From Geodermatophilus siccatus (GTDB taxonomy: Bacteria; Actinomycetota; Actinomycetes; Mycobacteriales; Geodermatophilaceae), in NCBI RefSeq assembly GCF_900103785.1, contig NZ_FNHE01000004.1, forward strand, positions 1 to 64,000: 64,000 nucleotides of DNA. The letters are read 5' to 3'. The notes beneath the pieces are model-generated. The model searched no databases. It was not told where the DNA came from and saw nothing but the letters and a program-made list of their open reading frames with translations. The position numbers and the translations under genes are program-made. Positions 25,376 to 33,508 of this stretch are shown piece by piece; the first letter of the stretch is position 1; each line of letters opens with the position of its first letter.

Positions 25376-25548
25376 CCCCATGGGGTGAGGCCGCCCCGGC
25401 ACGCCCCTCGAGGCGTCGGCGACCGCCGTTAACGTCCGATCGCCTCCCGTGACGGGACGTGACCGTGCACCGGTCGACGTCCCCCCGGGCGGTGGGGACG
25501 ACGCACCACGGCTCGTCCCCGCAGCAGCACGACCTGGGGGAGTGGAGC

Positions 25549-26262
25549 GTGGCCCTGAGCGTCACCCAGCGCGTCGAGCGCCGATACCGGACCCTCCGCA
25601 TCCCGTGGGGCATCCGCCTGCGGCTGCGCTGGTACGCCCGCGCCGACCGCCGGGCCGACCTCCCCGTCGGCGTGAGCGTCGCCTCGACCCCGGTCCTCGC
25701 CGAGCTCGTCGCCGAGTACGGCGAGGTCTGCGAGCGCGAGCGCACCCGCTGCCTGCTCGACACCGACCCCGACAACGTCCGGCTCGGCCAGATCGACGCC
25801 GAGCTGCTCACCCTGCGCGCCACGCTCGCGCGCCAGAGCGAGGACGTCGAGCGCCTGGCCCAGCCGCCTGCGCCCTCCTGGCTCGCCCGCCGTTACCCGG
25901 GCGAGGAGAACCTGCCGGACTCCGCGACCCGCGAGCGCCGCGCCGTCACCCACCAACGCTCGGTGGCCGCCGCCCGCGCCGTGCAGGCCGAGATCCAGCG
26001 CCGGTTGGACGACGTCCTCGCCGAGCAGGCCCACCTGGCCGCCCGCGTCCGAGTCCGCACCGACCTCGCCCGCTCCCACGTCATCCGCGCTCGCGAGCTG
26101 ACCCACCGCAAGGCCGCCGTCTACCGCCGCGCCCTGCTGCGCCGCCATCCGCAGCGCGAGGAACTCGTCCGCTCCTGGGACACCGAGCTGTGCGACCTGC
26201 CCTCCTGGTGCGCGTCCGAGACCCCGCTGCCCGCCCCCGCACCCTCTGGAGACCCCGCATGA
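25549..26262 (+). CDS. hypothetical helical protein, first gene of an envelope operon
   Basis: Protein of about 237 residues without a known domain. After a basic amphipathic start (RYRTLRIPWGIRLRLRWYA) it is almost entirely charged helix, with stretches such as EYGEVCERERTRCLL and RAVQAEIQRRLDDVLAEQAH that should form coiled coils. It overlaps the next gene by 4 bases (ATGA). GGGGGAG before GTG 25549 supports that start; an in-frame GTG at 25459 would add 30 residues. It probably acts in the cytoplasm with the two downstream products. Confidence 0.65.
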   Translation: MALSVTQRVERRYRTLRIPWGIRLRLRWYARADRRADLPVGVSVASTPVLAELVAEYGEVCERERTRCLLDTDPDNVRLGQIDAELLTLRATLARQSEDVERLAQPPAPSWLARRYPGEENLPDSATRERRAVTHQRSVAAARAVQAEIQRRLDDVLAEQAHLAARVRVRTDLARSHVIRARELTHRKAAVYRRALLRRHPQREELVRSWDTELCDLPSWCASETPLPAPAPSGDPA

Positions 26263-27605
26263 GCCTGACCCGGTCCCGCGGCCCGGAGCCGGCCGCGACC
26301 TCCTCCGAGGCCGTCCTGTTGCGACCGCCGGGTCGCGTCCTCCGGGACGACGTCGTCGCGCAGGTCACCGCGCTGGCCCAGGCCGGCTCGCTCGACGCGG
26401 GCAACGGCGACGTCCTCGACGGCTGGCTGGAGGGGCTGCGGGGCACGCGGCGCACCCAGATCCTCGCCGAGCGCACCGAGCGCGTCGCCGCCGCGCAGCG
26501 CGACGTCATCCGGCTCGAAGGTGCCGAGGTGGTTGCCGAGCAGCGCGCGGAGGCGACGACCGCCGAGCTGCAGCACACCGAGCGCATGATCGCCGTCCTC
26601 GAGAAGCGGATCGTCGACCCCGCCGAAACCGAGCCGGGCGAGCGCCGTGAGCGGCGCAGACGGCCGCGGCCAACCCTCGATCCGCTCGAGGGGCTGGTGC
26701 GCACCTCGTACGCGCGGGCCGTCCTGTACGTGATGCTCCTGTGTGCGACGGCCGGCGACGTGGCGACCTTCTACGTCGTCCTGGCGACGCAGTTCCGGGA
26801 TGCGGGTGAGCTGGTCATCACGGCCCTCACGACCGCCTTCGCCGTCACGTCGGTCGGACTCATGCACGCTGTCGGCCGGACCCTCAAGGACCTCCGCGAG
26901 GCGCGTGGCGGACTCGGGCGGCCGGCACTCGCCCTGTTGGTCACCGGGTGGCTGACCTTGGGCGGAGTCGCGTTCGCCTTCCGGCTCGATGCCGAGTCCG
27001 CTTCGGCCGGGGCGACGTCGGCCTTCGGGGTTCCTGACCCCGCCGCCGACTCCCAGCACGCGTTGCTCTCGGCGCTCCTCCTCGCCGGCCTCTACTTCGC
27101 CTCGGGAGTGCTGGCCTTCTACACCGGCTTCTCGGAGCACCAGCCGCGGATGAGCACCTACACGGCGCTGCGCCAGAAGTTGCTCGAGCAGCACGAGGAG
27201 GCCGCGCGGCGAACCGAGGCGCTCAGCGACGTGCGGCAGCAACTGGCCCGGGCCCGAGACGAGATCGACCGTGCGGGCCAGTGGGTCGACGACGCCTTGG
27301 CTGCCACGGACGCCGAGGTCATCGAGCTCAAGGAACTCGTCCGCGTGGAGGTCGCCCGCCACCTCGGCATGCCCGAGGCGACCAACGGCCTCACCACCGG
27401 ACGGCGGGCGGGCGGCCCGGAGGAGCCACCGCCGCCCTCGGTCCCGGAACCGCGGACCGGGGACGACGAGCAGGAGCCGCACACCGGTCCGTCGGGATCG
27501 ACGTCGCACCACGCGGGACCGCTGATCCGCATCCCACGCGACGCGTTCCCCTTCCTCGCACCCCGGTCGGCCAACGGACACGGCTCGTCCGACGGCACCC
27601 CGTGA
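26259..27605 (+). CDS. multi-pass membrane protein with coiled coils
   Basis: A 448-residue protein, second of three coupled genes. Residues ~1-130 are cytoplasmic coiled coil (VAAAQRDVIRLEGAEVVAEQ, LQHTERMIAVLEKR). About four membrane helices follow (AVLYVMLLCATAGDVATFYV, LVITALTTAFAVTSVGLMHA, PALALLVTGWLTLGGVAFAF, LLSALLLAGLYFASGVLAFY), then another coiled coil (LEQHEEAARRTEALSDVRQQ) and a Pro/Gly-rich tail. No catalytic motif is visible. The topology suggests a membrane scaffold linking the cytoplasmic helical protein to the lipoprotein. Confidence 0.65.
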   Translation: MSLTRSRGPEPAATSSEAVLLRPPGRVLRDDVVAQVTALAQAGSLDAGNGDVLDGWLEGLRGTRRTQILAERTERVAAAQRDVIRLEGAEVVAEQRAEATTAELQHTERMIAVLEKRIVDPAETEPGERRERRRRPRPTLDPLEGLVRTSYARAVLYVMLLCATAGDVATFYVVLATQFRDAGELVITALTTAFAVTSVGLMHAVGRTLKDLREARGGLGRPALALLVTGWLTLGGVAFAFRLDAESASAGATSAFGVPDPAADSQHALLSALLLAGLYFASGVLAFYTGFSEHQPRMSTYTALRQKLLEQHEEAARRTEALSDVRQQLARARDEIDRAGQWVDDALAATDAEVIELKELVRVEVARHLGMPEATNGLTTGRRAGGPEEPPPPSVPEPRTGDDEQEPHTGPSGSTSHHAGPLIRIPRDAFPFLAPRSANGHGSSDGTP

Positions 27606-27646
27606 TTCGACCGCCGTCCCCACCCATCCGTTCGAGAGGCACGTCC

Positions 27647-28825
27647 TTGCGCACCCTCCCCGTGTCCGGCCGCCTGCTGGCCGCGACCGCCTCGCTCGGC
27701 CTCGTCGTCGGCCTCGCCGGCTGCGGTGGGGAGGACCCGGCGGCGGACCCCACCGGTGCCGCGGCCTTCGTGGTGGGCGCCCGGGGCAACATGCCGGCGC
27801 CTCGGCCGGCTGGACTGGCAGTGGAGGTCCTCGACCGGGCGGTCGAAAACCAGTCGCTGGCGGCCATCGTCGTCGCGGACGGCGAGCCGTCGGTCCTCGG
27901 GACGAGGCCGTTGCTCGTTCAGGGAGCGACCAGTCAGGCCCGCGAGGCGACCAAGAACGACAACCGCCAAGCGGTCCTCGACGGCATCGCCGGGGCTCGA
28001 GCCGACGACGAGGAGGCCGACCTGCTCGGCGGTCTGGACCTCGCCGCGCGCACCATCCGGTCGGTCGAGACGCTGCCGCATGAGATCGCGGTCATCGATT
28101 CCGGCCTGTCGACGGTGGCGCCGCTGGACTTCACGCAGCCCGGGTTGCTCGAGGCCGACCCGGAGGAGCTCGCCGGCAGCCTCGCTCGAGTTGGCGAGCT
28201 GCCCGACCTCGAGGGCATGGAGGTCGTCTTCCAGGGTCTGGGGGACACCGCCCCGCCGCAGGAGGCGCTGAGCATCGCCCAACGCGCGAATCTCGTGGCG
28301 ATCTGGCGGGCGGTGGTGGAAGCCGCCGGTGGGGTGATGGCGCTCGAGGAGAGACCGCTGGCCGAGGACACCGCCGTCGACCTCCCCGAGGTGAGCATCG
28401 TCCCCGTTCCGAACGGTCCCGCGTGCGCCGGACCCACCATCGAGTTGGCCGGCGCTGATGTCGCCTTCCAGCCGGACTCGGCGGAGTTCGTCGACCCGGC
28501 GGCAGCGCGCGCAGTCCTGCAGCCGATCGCGGAGCAACTCGTCCAGGCTGGAGCGACCGCCACGCTGACCGGGACGACGGCGCGCGTCCGTGAACTCGGG
28601 GGCCAACGTGCCCTGAGCGAGCAGCGGGCGCGGGCGGTGCTGAGCGAACTCGTGGACCTCGGCGTCCCGGCGTCCGCGCTGCGGGCTGTCGGCCTCGGCA
28701 GCGAGTTCCCCGGTTACGTCCCGGACCACGACGCGGCCGGCAACCTGTTGCCTGGTCCCGCCGCGCAGAACCGCAAGGTGATCATCACGCTGGAGAACGG
28801 GGACACCTGGGTCCTCTGCGAGTGA
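27647..28825 (+). CDS. OmpA-like domain lipoprotein
   Basis: Lipoprotein of about 392 residues. MRTLPVSGRLLAATASLGL and GLAGCGG form a signal peptide with lipobox. The middle (AAIVVADGEP, EIAVIDSGLSTVAPLDF, LEGMEVVFQGLGDTAPPQ) resembles a von Willebrand-like alpha/beta fold without an obvious MIDAS. The C-terminal ~130 residues are an OmpA/MotB-type peptidoglycan-binding domain: DVAFQPDSAEF, EQRARAVLSELVDLGV and NRKVIITL. The TTG at 27647 has GAGAGG upstream and gives a normal-length signal peptide; GTG 27602, overlapping the previous stop, is the alternative. Last gene of the three-gene operon. Confidence 0.75.
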   Translation: MRTLPVSGRLLAATASLGLVVGLAGCGGEDPAADPTGAAAFVVGARGNMPAPRPAGLAVEVLDRAVENQSLAAIVVADGEPSVLGTRPLLVQGATSQAREATKNDNRQAVLDGIAGARADDEEADLLGGLDLAARTIRSVETLPHEIAVIDSGLSTVAPLDFTQPGLLEADPEELAGSLARVGELPDLEGMEVVFQGLGDTAPPQEALSIAQRANLVAIWRAVVEAAGGVMALEERPLAEDTAVDLPEVSIVPVPNGPACAGPTIELAGADVAFQPDSAEFVDPAAARAVLQPIAEQLVQAGATATLTGTTARVRELGGQRALSEQRARAVLSELVDLGVPASALRAVGLGSEFPGYVPDHDAAGNLLPGPAAQNRKVIITLENGDTWVLCE

Positions 28826-28868
28826 ACGGTCCCCCCGGCGTTCCCGCCTGCCGCTGACCGCCCGTCGG

Positions 28869-28920
28869 GATCGCCGATCCCGCACAGCCACAGCCTCGTG
28901 GCCGTGCGGGATCGGCGATC
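28869..28920. terminator. bidirectional hairpin terminator
   Basis: Perfect 17-bp arms (28869-28885 and 28904-28920); the loop also pairs internally (GCCA/TGGC). It separates the convergent lipoprotein and NlpC/P60 genes. Confidence 0.75.
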
Positions 28921-28936
28921 TCGTCGGGCGACGGGG

Positions 28937-29467
28937 TCAGGCGACCCGGCGGGCGCCCGAGTAGCTCGGCATCGAGTCGAGCTTCATGACCTGGACCGGC
29001 TTGCTGGAGTTCAGCGCGTGCACGATCTGGCCGTTGCCGATGTACATCGCCACGTGCGAGACCGGGCTGTAGAAGAACACCAGGTCACCCGGCTGCAGGT
29101 TGGCCTTCGACACCGGGGTGCCGAACGTCGACTGCGCCTTGGACGTGCGCGGGAGGGAGATGCCGGCCGCCTTGTAGGAGAAGCTGGTCAGCCCCGAGCA
29201 GTCGAAGGAGTTCGGGCCGGTGGCGCCGTACACGTACCGGTCACCCACCTGGGCGAGCGCGGTGTTGACGGCGGTCTGCGCGGCGCCGCTGGCCGCGGCG
29301 GCCGGGGCTGCGGCGACGGTCGGGGCGGCGGCGAGGGCCGTACCGGTCGGGCCACCCACGGCGGCCGAGGCCGGGGCGGGGGCGAGGGCGATCCCGGCGC
29401 CGGCGATGGCGGCGACGGCGACACCCCGGAACGAGCGGCGAGCGAAGGACGTGCGGGCAGTCGTCAT
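28937..29467 (-). CDS. NlpC/P60 peptidoglycan endopeptidase
   Basis: Secreted cell-wall hydrolase of 176 residues. A signal peptide (FRGVAVAAIAGAGIALAPAP then ASA) is followed by an Ala-rich linker and an NlpC/P60 domain: YVYGATGPNSFDCSGLTSFS with the catalytic Cys, LPRTSKAQ, LQPGDLVFFYSPVSHVAMYI with the His, and IVHALNSSKPV with the third polar residue. It cleaves stem-peptide bonds. Its mRNA has a long leader carrying a c-di-AMP riboswitch, as known for cell-wall hydrolase genes in actinobacteria. AGGAGAA precedes the ATG. Confidence 0.88.
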   Translation of the reverse strand: MTTARTSFARRSFRGVAVAAIAGAGIALAPAPASAAVGGPTGTALAAAPTVAAAPAAAASGAAQTAVNTALAQVGDRYVYGATGPNSFDCSGLTSFSYKAAGISLPRTSKAQSTFGTPVSKANLQPGDLVFFYSPVSHVAMYIGNGQIVHALNSSKPVQVMKLDSMPSYSGARRVA

Positions 29468-29489
29468 CGACGACGGTTCTCCTGTTCTC

Positions 29490-29650
29490 CACGACCGCCT
29501 ACCGGGTTAGCTGACGGGTTCGGACGGGGGAGTCGCCCGGCGCGACGAGGTCGCGCTTCACCCCAGTGCTGCGGTGGGTCCCCGGCCTGCGCAGCGGTCA
29601 TCGACCGGTGCGCGGTTCGGCGGCGTCCGTCGGGTGTCGCAAGGTCAGCG
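29490..29650 (-). promoter_or_regulatory. c-di-AMP riboswitch (ydaO/yuaA type)
   Basis: On the minus strand the leader contains the hallmark 3' core CCGAACCCGTCAGCTAACCC followed by GGTAGGCGG (29495-29523), and further 5' the blocks GGGGACCCA and GGGGTGAAGC (about 29555-29585), separated by a hairpin (GCGACCTCGTCGCG). These match the ydaO aptamer as found before cell-wall hydrolase genes in Streptomyces and relatives. Binding of c-di-AMP would turn hydrolase expression down. Outer boundaries are approximate. Confidence 0.8.
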
Positions 29651-29675
29651 ACGCGGGCCCTCCGGACGGCGACCG

Positions 29676-29705
29676 AGGCTAGGTGGGCCCTTCGGCCCTG
29701 TTCAA
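29676..29705 (-). promoter_or_regulatory. sigma-A-type promoter of the riboswitch leader
   Basis: Minus-strand TTGAAC (29705-29700), an 18-bp spacer and TAGCCT (29681-29676). Transcription would start near 29669 and give a leader of about 200 nt, which covers the riboswitch. Confidence 0.6.
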
Positions 29706-29957
29706 AGCGAGGACCGGGGTCCCGGACGGCGGTCGGCGCGGACTGCGACTCGCCGAGCTGAGCTGCGCGGACGTCGCTGCCCGCCCGTGGATCCGTGCGA
29801 TGAACCCGCTGGTCAGAGCGTTATCGAAAAGTTTCCTTCTCGACGGAGAGCCCGAGCGGAGCGTGCTGGGTCGGGCGCGCAGAGCTGCCGCGGCGACGTG
29901 GTTGGGGGAGCTGTTCCCCGGGCACGACCAGAGGTAACCGACCCAAGGAGGAACACC

Positions 29958-30128
29958 ATGGCCGGCATGTTGAGGAAGGTCCTGGCCTCGGGGATCGCGG
30001 CGAAGGTCATCCAGGAGGCCCGCAAGCCGCAGAACCAGGCCAAGATCAAGGAGTTCATCGCCAAGATGGGCGAGCAGAACAAGAAGCAGGGTGGCGGCCG
30101 GGGCTACGGCCGCGGTCCGGTGCGCTGA
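29958..30128 (+). CDS. small basic conserved-type protein
   Basis: A 56-residue protein with a hydrophobic amphipathic N-terminal helix (MAGMLRKVLASGIAAKVIQE), a charged helix (AKIKEFIAKMGEQNKKQ) and a Gly/Arg tail (GGGRGYGRGPVR). No known function. An ideal AAGGAGG (29945-29951) before the ATG argues strongly that it is translated. Upstream, 29800-29950, shows no convincing gene. Confidence 0.65.
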   Translation: MAGMLRKVLASGIAAKVIQEARKPQNQAKIKEFIAKMGEQNKKQGGGRGYGRGPVR

Positions 30129-30145
30129 GCCCCGGCGCTGACCGC

Positions 30146-30184
30146 ACGGCGACCCCCCGCCCGCACCGGGCGGGGGGTCGCCGT
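30146..30184 (+). terminator. 17-bp GC hairpin terminator
   Basis: Arms 30146-30162 and 30168-30184 pair perfectly around a 5-nt loop, directly after the small-protein gene and before the dehydrogenase GTG at 30199. Confidence 0.7.
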
Positions 30185-30198
30185 CATGCTCGGGGACC

Positions 30199-31155
30199 GT
30201 GCTGCGCATCGCCGTCCTCGACGACTTCCAGTCCGTGTCCGGGGAGTTCGCCGACTGGTCACGTCTGCCCGAGGAGGCCGAGGTCGTCGCCTTCGCCGAC
30301 CACCTCGACGACGAGGACGCCGTCGCCGACCGGTTGGCCGGGTTCGACGTCGTCGTCGCCATGCGCGAGCGCACCCCGTTCCCGCGCAGCCTCCTCGAGC
30401 GGCTGCCGCGGCTGCGGCTGCTGGTGACCACCGGCGCCCGCAACGCCGCCATCGACGTCGCGGCGGCCGCCGAGCGCGGCGTGACCGTGTGCGGCACCGG
30501 CGCCCACCCCACCGGCCCGGTCGAGCTGACCTGGGCGCTCATCCTGGCCGTGGCCCGGCACGTCCCCGAGGAGGACGCCGGGGTGCGGGCCGGCGGCTGG
30601 CAGCGCACCGTCGGGACCGACCTCGCGGGCGCGCGGCTCGGCGTCGTCGGCCTCGGCCGGCTCGGCACCCGCGTCGCCGGCATCGGCCAGGCGTTCGGCA
30701 TGGACGTCGTCGCCTGGAGCCAGAACCTGACCGACGAGCGCGCCGCCGAGGCCGGTGTGCGCCGCGTCGACCGCGACGAGCTGTTCGGCGCCGCCGACGT
30801 CGTCACCGTGCACCTGGTGCTCTCCGAGCGCACCCGCGGTCTGGTCGGCCGCGACGAGCTCGCCCGGATGAAGCGCAGCGCGATCCTGGTCAACACCTCC
30901 CGCGGCCCGATCGTCGACGAGGCCGCGCTGCTCGAGGCGCTGTCCGAGGGCCGCCTCGCCGGCGCCGGCCTCGACGTCCACGACCGCGAGCCGCTGCCCG
31001 CCGACGCCGCCCTGCGCACCGCGCCGCGCACCGTGCTCACCCCGCACCTGGGCTACGTCACCCGCGACACCTACCGGGTCTTCTACGGCGACGCCGTCGA
31101 GGACGTCGCCGCCTTCCTCCGCGGGGAACCGGTCCGCGTCCTCACGCCCGCGTGA
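30199..31155 (+). CDS. D-isomer-specific 2-hydroxyacid dehydrogenase
   Basis: NAD(P)-dependent enzyme of 318 residues interconverting 2-hydroxy and 2-keto acids. The cofactor loop is LGVVGLGRLGTRVA; active-site residues lie in NTSRGPIVDEAALLEAL (Arg), LDVHDREPLP (Glu) and LTPHLGYVTRDT (His). An N-terminal TTGARNAAIDV matches the substrate loop. The exact substrate cannot be told. GTG start at 30199. Confidence 0.85.
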   Translation: MLRIAVLDDFQSVSGEFADWSRLPEEAEVVAFADHLDDEDAVADRLAGFDVVVAMRERTPFPRSLLERLPRLRLLVTTGARNAAIDVAAAAERGVTVCGTGAHPTGPVELTWALILAVARHVPEEDAGVRAGGWQRTVGTDLAGARLGVVGLGRLGTRVAGIGQAFGMDVVAWSQNLTDERAAEAGVRRVDRDELFGAADVVTVHLVLSERTRGLVGRDELARMKRSAILVNTSRGPIVDEAALLEALSEGRLAGAGLDVHDREPLPADAALRTAPRTVLTPHLGYVTRDTYRVFYGDAVEDVAAFLRGEPVRVLTPA

Positions 31156-31157
31156 CC

Positions 31158-31193
31158 CGTGCCGGGCCCGGGTACGCAACCGGGCCCGGCACG
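31158..31193 (+). terminator. 14-bp hairpin terminator
   Basis: Arms 31158-31171 and 31180-31193 after the dehydrogenase stop. The right arm touches the GAGGAGG ribosome binding site of the next small gene, so the hairpin may also affect its translation. Confidence 0.6.
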
Positions 31194-31205
31194 AGGAGGC
31201 CTGCG

Positions 31206-31433
31206 ATGACCGAGGGCAACATGACCGGCCGTCCCTACGGCGGCGCCAACGAGCGACCCGACGACGACGTCCTGCCCGGCGAGCGGCCCGAGGAGGACCT
31301 GGTCGGGCCGCCGTCCCAGCAGGAGGAGCCGCGGGCGGCGCGGGACGGCGAGATGTCGACGAGCCCGGGTGAGACCGGCAGCGGCGTCCCCGACACCGAC
31401 CACCCGCTCGGGGGCCGGCAGGGCGGCAACTGA
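31206..31433 (+). CDS. small hydrophilic hypothetical protein
   Basis: A 75-residue acidic, Gly/Pro/Glu-rich protein with no hydrophobic core (NERPDDDVLPGERPEEDL, GSGVPDTDHPLGGRQGG), probably disordered, of the kind seen among actinobacterial stress-induced proteins. GAGGAGG lies 7 bases before the ATG. Function unknown. Confidence 0.6.
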   Translation: MTEGNMTGRPYGGANERPDDDVLPGERPEEDLVGPPSQQEEPRAARDGEMSTSPGETGSGVPDTDHPLGGRQGGN

Positions 31434-31444
31434 CCCGGCGCGGG

Positions 31445-32344
31445 CTACGGCCGCCCGGCGTGCGGGACGGCGACCTCGGTCGCCACCAGCACCGCCTCGC
31501 GCACCGGCGCGCGGTTGTGCTCGTAGAAGTCCGGCGCGCAGCACATCAGCAGCGTGCGGCCGCCCACCCCGCCGAGCATGCAGGCGAAGACGCCGAGCCC
31601 CTCCGGCGCGGCGACCTCGTCGACGATCGCGCCGCCCTGTTCGACCCGCACCACCCGGCCGCCGACCGCGTCCGCCGCCCACACGTGTCCCTCGGCGTCC
31701 AGCGCGCAGCCGTCCGGCGCCACCGTGAGCTGGCCGAGCACCTCCTCGGTGGTCCGGCCGGTCACCTCCGGCCCGAGCGACGCCCACACGCGCCGGTTGG
31801 TCAGCGCGCCGTCGGCGCCGAGGTCGAAGGCGGTGTACCGGTTGCCGAGGGTCTCCCCGACGACGAGCGTGCCGCCGTCCGGGGGGACCACCATGCCGTT
31901 GGGGAACTGCAACCCCTCCGCGGCGACCGACACCGTGCCGTCGGGGTCGATGCGCTTCAGTGACGCGGTCCGCGCGTCGCCGCCGCCCATCAGGTCGAAG
32001 CCGAAGTCGCCGACGAACACCTACCCCGCGTCGGTGACCACCAGGTCGTTGAGGTGCCCGCCGCAGTGCTCGGTCAGGTCGGCGTGGGTCGACAGGGTCC
32101 CGTCGGCGTACCGCAGCACGCGGTGGTCCTTCATCGACACGACCACCAGCGACCCGTCGGGCAGCCAGCCCAGCCCCGAGGGCTGGCCCTCCACCTCGAC
32201 GACCACGGTCTCCGCGCCGTCCGACGTCACCCGGCTGACCGTGTGCCGGTAGAAGTCCGACACCCACCAGGCGCCCTCGTGCCAGCGCGGGCCCTCGAAG
32301 AACCCGCCACCCTCCAGGACCGTCCTGAGCTGCTGTTCCGCCAT
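31445..32344 (-). pseudogene. SMP-30/gluconolactonase-like protein split by an in-frame amber codon
   Basis: The gene reads in one frame from ATG 32344 to 31445 (300 codons) but has TAG at 32023-32021. Before it: MAEQQLRTVLEGGGFFEGPR, WVSDFYRHTVSRV, LNDLVVTDAG; after it: VFVGDFGFDLMGGGDARTAS, GLQFPNGMVVPPDG, DAEGHVWAADAVGG and VFACMLGG. Together they form an ordinary six-bladed SMP-30 lactonase-type propeller with its metal residues (FEGPRW Glu, LNDLVV Asn, FPNGM Asn, AADAVG Asp). A single C-to-T change from CAG would explain the stop. It is either a recent pseudogene, a sequencing error or a readthrough gene. Confidence 0.78.
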
Positions 32345-32441
32345 GACCCGGACAGTAGGTGACGGTCCGGCGCGCCGTTTCCGCGGCTGACCGGCCGGGC
32401 AGGGGCTCGCCGACCCGCACCCGACAGTGAGGACGAGGACC

Positions 32442-33410
32442 ATGCAGGTCGGCTACAAGCTCGCGACCGAGGCCTTCGGACCGGAGGACCTGGTCCGCCA
32501 GACGGTCCGCGCCGAACAGGCGGGCTTCGACTTCGTCGAGATGAGCGACCACTTCCACCCGTGGCTCGACGTCCAGGGCCACAGCTCGTTCACCTGGTCG
32601 GTGCTCGGGGCGATGGCGGCCAGGACCGAGCGGATCGGCCTGGCCACCGGCGTGACGTGCCCGATGATCCGCTACCACCCGGCCGTGATCGCGCAGGCCG
32701 CGGCGACGGTGCAGATCCTCTCCGGCAACCGCTTCACCCTCGGCATCGGCTCCGGCGAGCGGCTCAACGAGCACGTCGTGGGCGCCGGCTGGCCGGCGGT
32801 GCGGAAGCGGCACGAGATGCTCCGCGAGGCGCTGGAGATCATCCGGCTGCTGTGGCAGGGCGGCTACCAGTCCTACGACGGCCGGTACCTGCAGCTGGAG
32901 GACGCCCGTCTGTTCGACCTGCCCGACCAGCTGCCGGTGATCGCGGTGGCCTCCGGTGGGCACCACGCCTCGGCCATCGCCGCCGATCTCGGCGACGGGC
33001 TGTTCGCCACCGAGCCGCGCAGCGACCTGGTCGAGGCCTACACCGGCGCCGGGGGGAGAGGGCCGCGGTACGCCGAGGTGCCGATGGCGTGGGCGGCCGA
33101 CGAGGACTCCGCCGTCCAGGCCGCCCTGGAGACCAGCCGCTGGGCGCTCACCGGCTGGAAGGTGATGAGCGAGCTGCCCAACCCGGTGAACTTCGACGCG
33201 GCCAGCGCCACGGTGAAGCCCGAGGACATCCGGCAGCAGTTCTCCGTCGGCCCCGACCTCGACGCGCACGTCCAGCAGGCGCAGCCCTACGTCGACGCGG
33301 GCTTCGACCACGTGGTGCTGCAGAACACCGGCCCCGACCCCGACGGCTTCCTGGAGGTCTGCGAGCGCGAGCTCGTCCAGCGGGTGCGCGCGCTGACCCC
33401 GTCGTCCTGA
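32442..33410 (+). CDS. LLM-class F420-dependent oxidoreductase
   Basis: Luciferase-like TIM-barrel enzyme of 322 residues that uses coenzyme F420. Typical phrases: FVEMSDHFHPWLDVQGHS, GLATGVTCPMIRYHPAVIAQ, FTLGIGSGERLNEHVVG, RHEMLREALEIIRLLWQGG and PVIAVASGGHHASAIA. The IGSGERLNEH loop resembles F420-dependent glucose-6-phosphate dehydrogenase-like members. ATG 32442 is preferred for its GAGGACGAGG box; a GTG at 32427 is in frame. Confidence 0.85.
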   Translation: MQVGYKLATEAFGPEDLVRQTVRAEQAGFDFVEMSDHFHPWLDVQGHSSFTWSVLGAMAARTERIGLATGVTCPMIRYHPAVIAQAAATVQILSGNRFTLGIGSGERLNEHVVGAGWPAVRKRHEMLREALEIIRLLWQGGYQSYDGRYLQLEDARLFDLPDQLPVIAVASGGHHASAIAADLGDGLFATEPRSDLVEAYTGAGGRGPRYAEVPMAWAADEDSAVQAALETSRWALTGWKVMSELPNPVNFDAASATVKPEDIRQQFSVGPDLDAHVQQAQPYVDAGFDHVVLQNTGPDPDGFLEVCERELVQRVRALTPSS

Positions 33411-33469
33411 GGGAGGACCCCGTCCTCCTCATCCCTCGCACGCTCGGGACGGGGCTCGGGACGGGGCCG

Positions 33470-33500
33470 GGCCGACGTCCCCCCGCACGGGACGTCGGCC
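33470..33500. terminator. bidirectional hairpin terminator
   Basis: Perfect 12-bp arms (33470-33481 and 33489-33500) between the convergent oxidoreductase and STAS genes. Its arm sequence GGCCGACGTCC is shared with the terminator at 19072-19107. Confidence 0.65.
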
Positions 33501-33508
33501 GCTGCCGC

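Noticed and set aside
29683-29937. Possible 84-residue gene upstream of the small basic protein
   Set aside because: No ribosome binding site, and its start overlaps the riboswitch promoter of the opposite strand.
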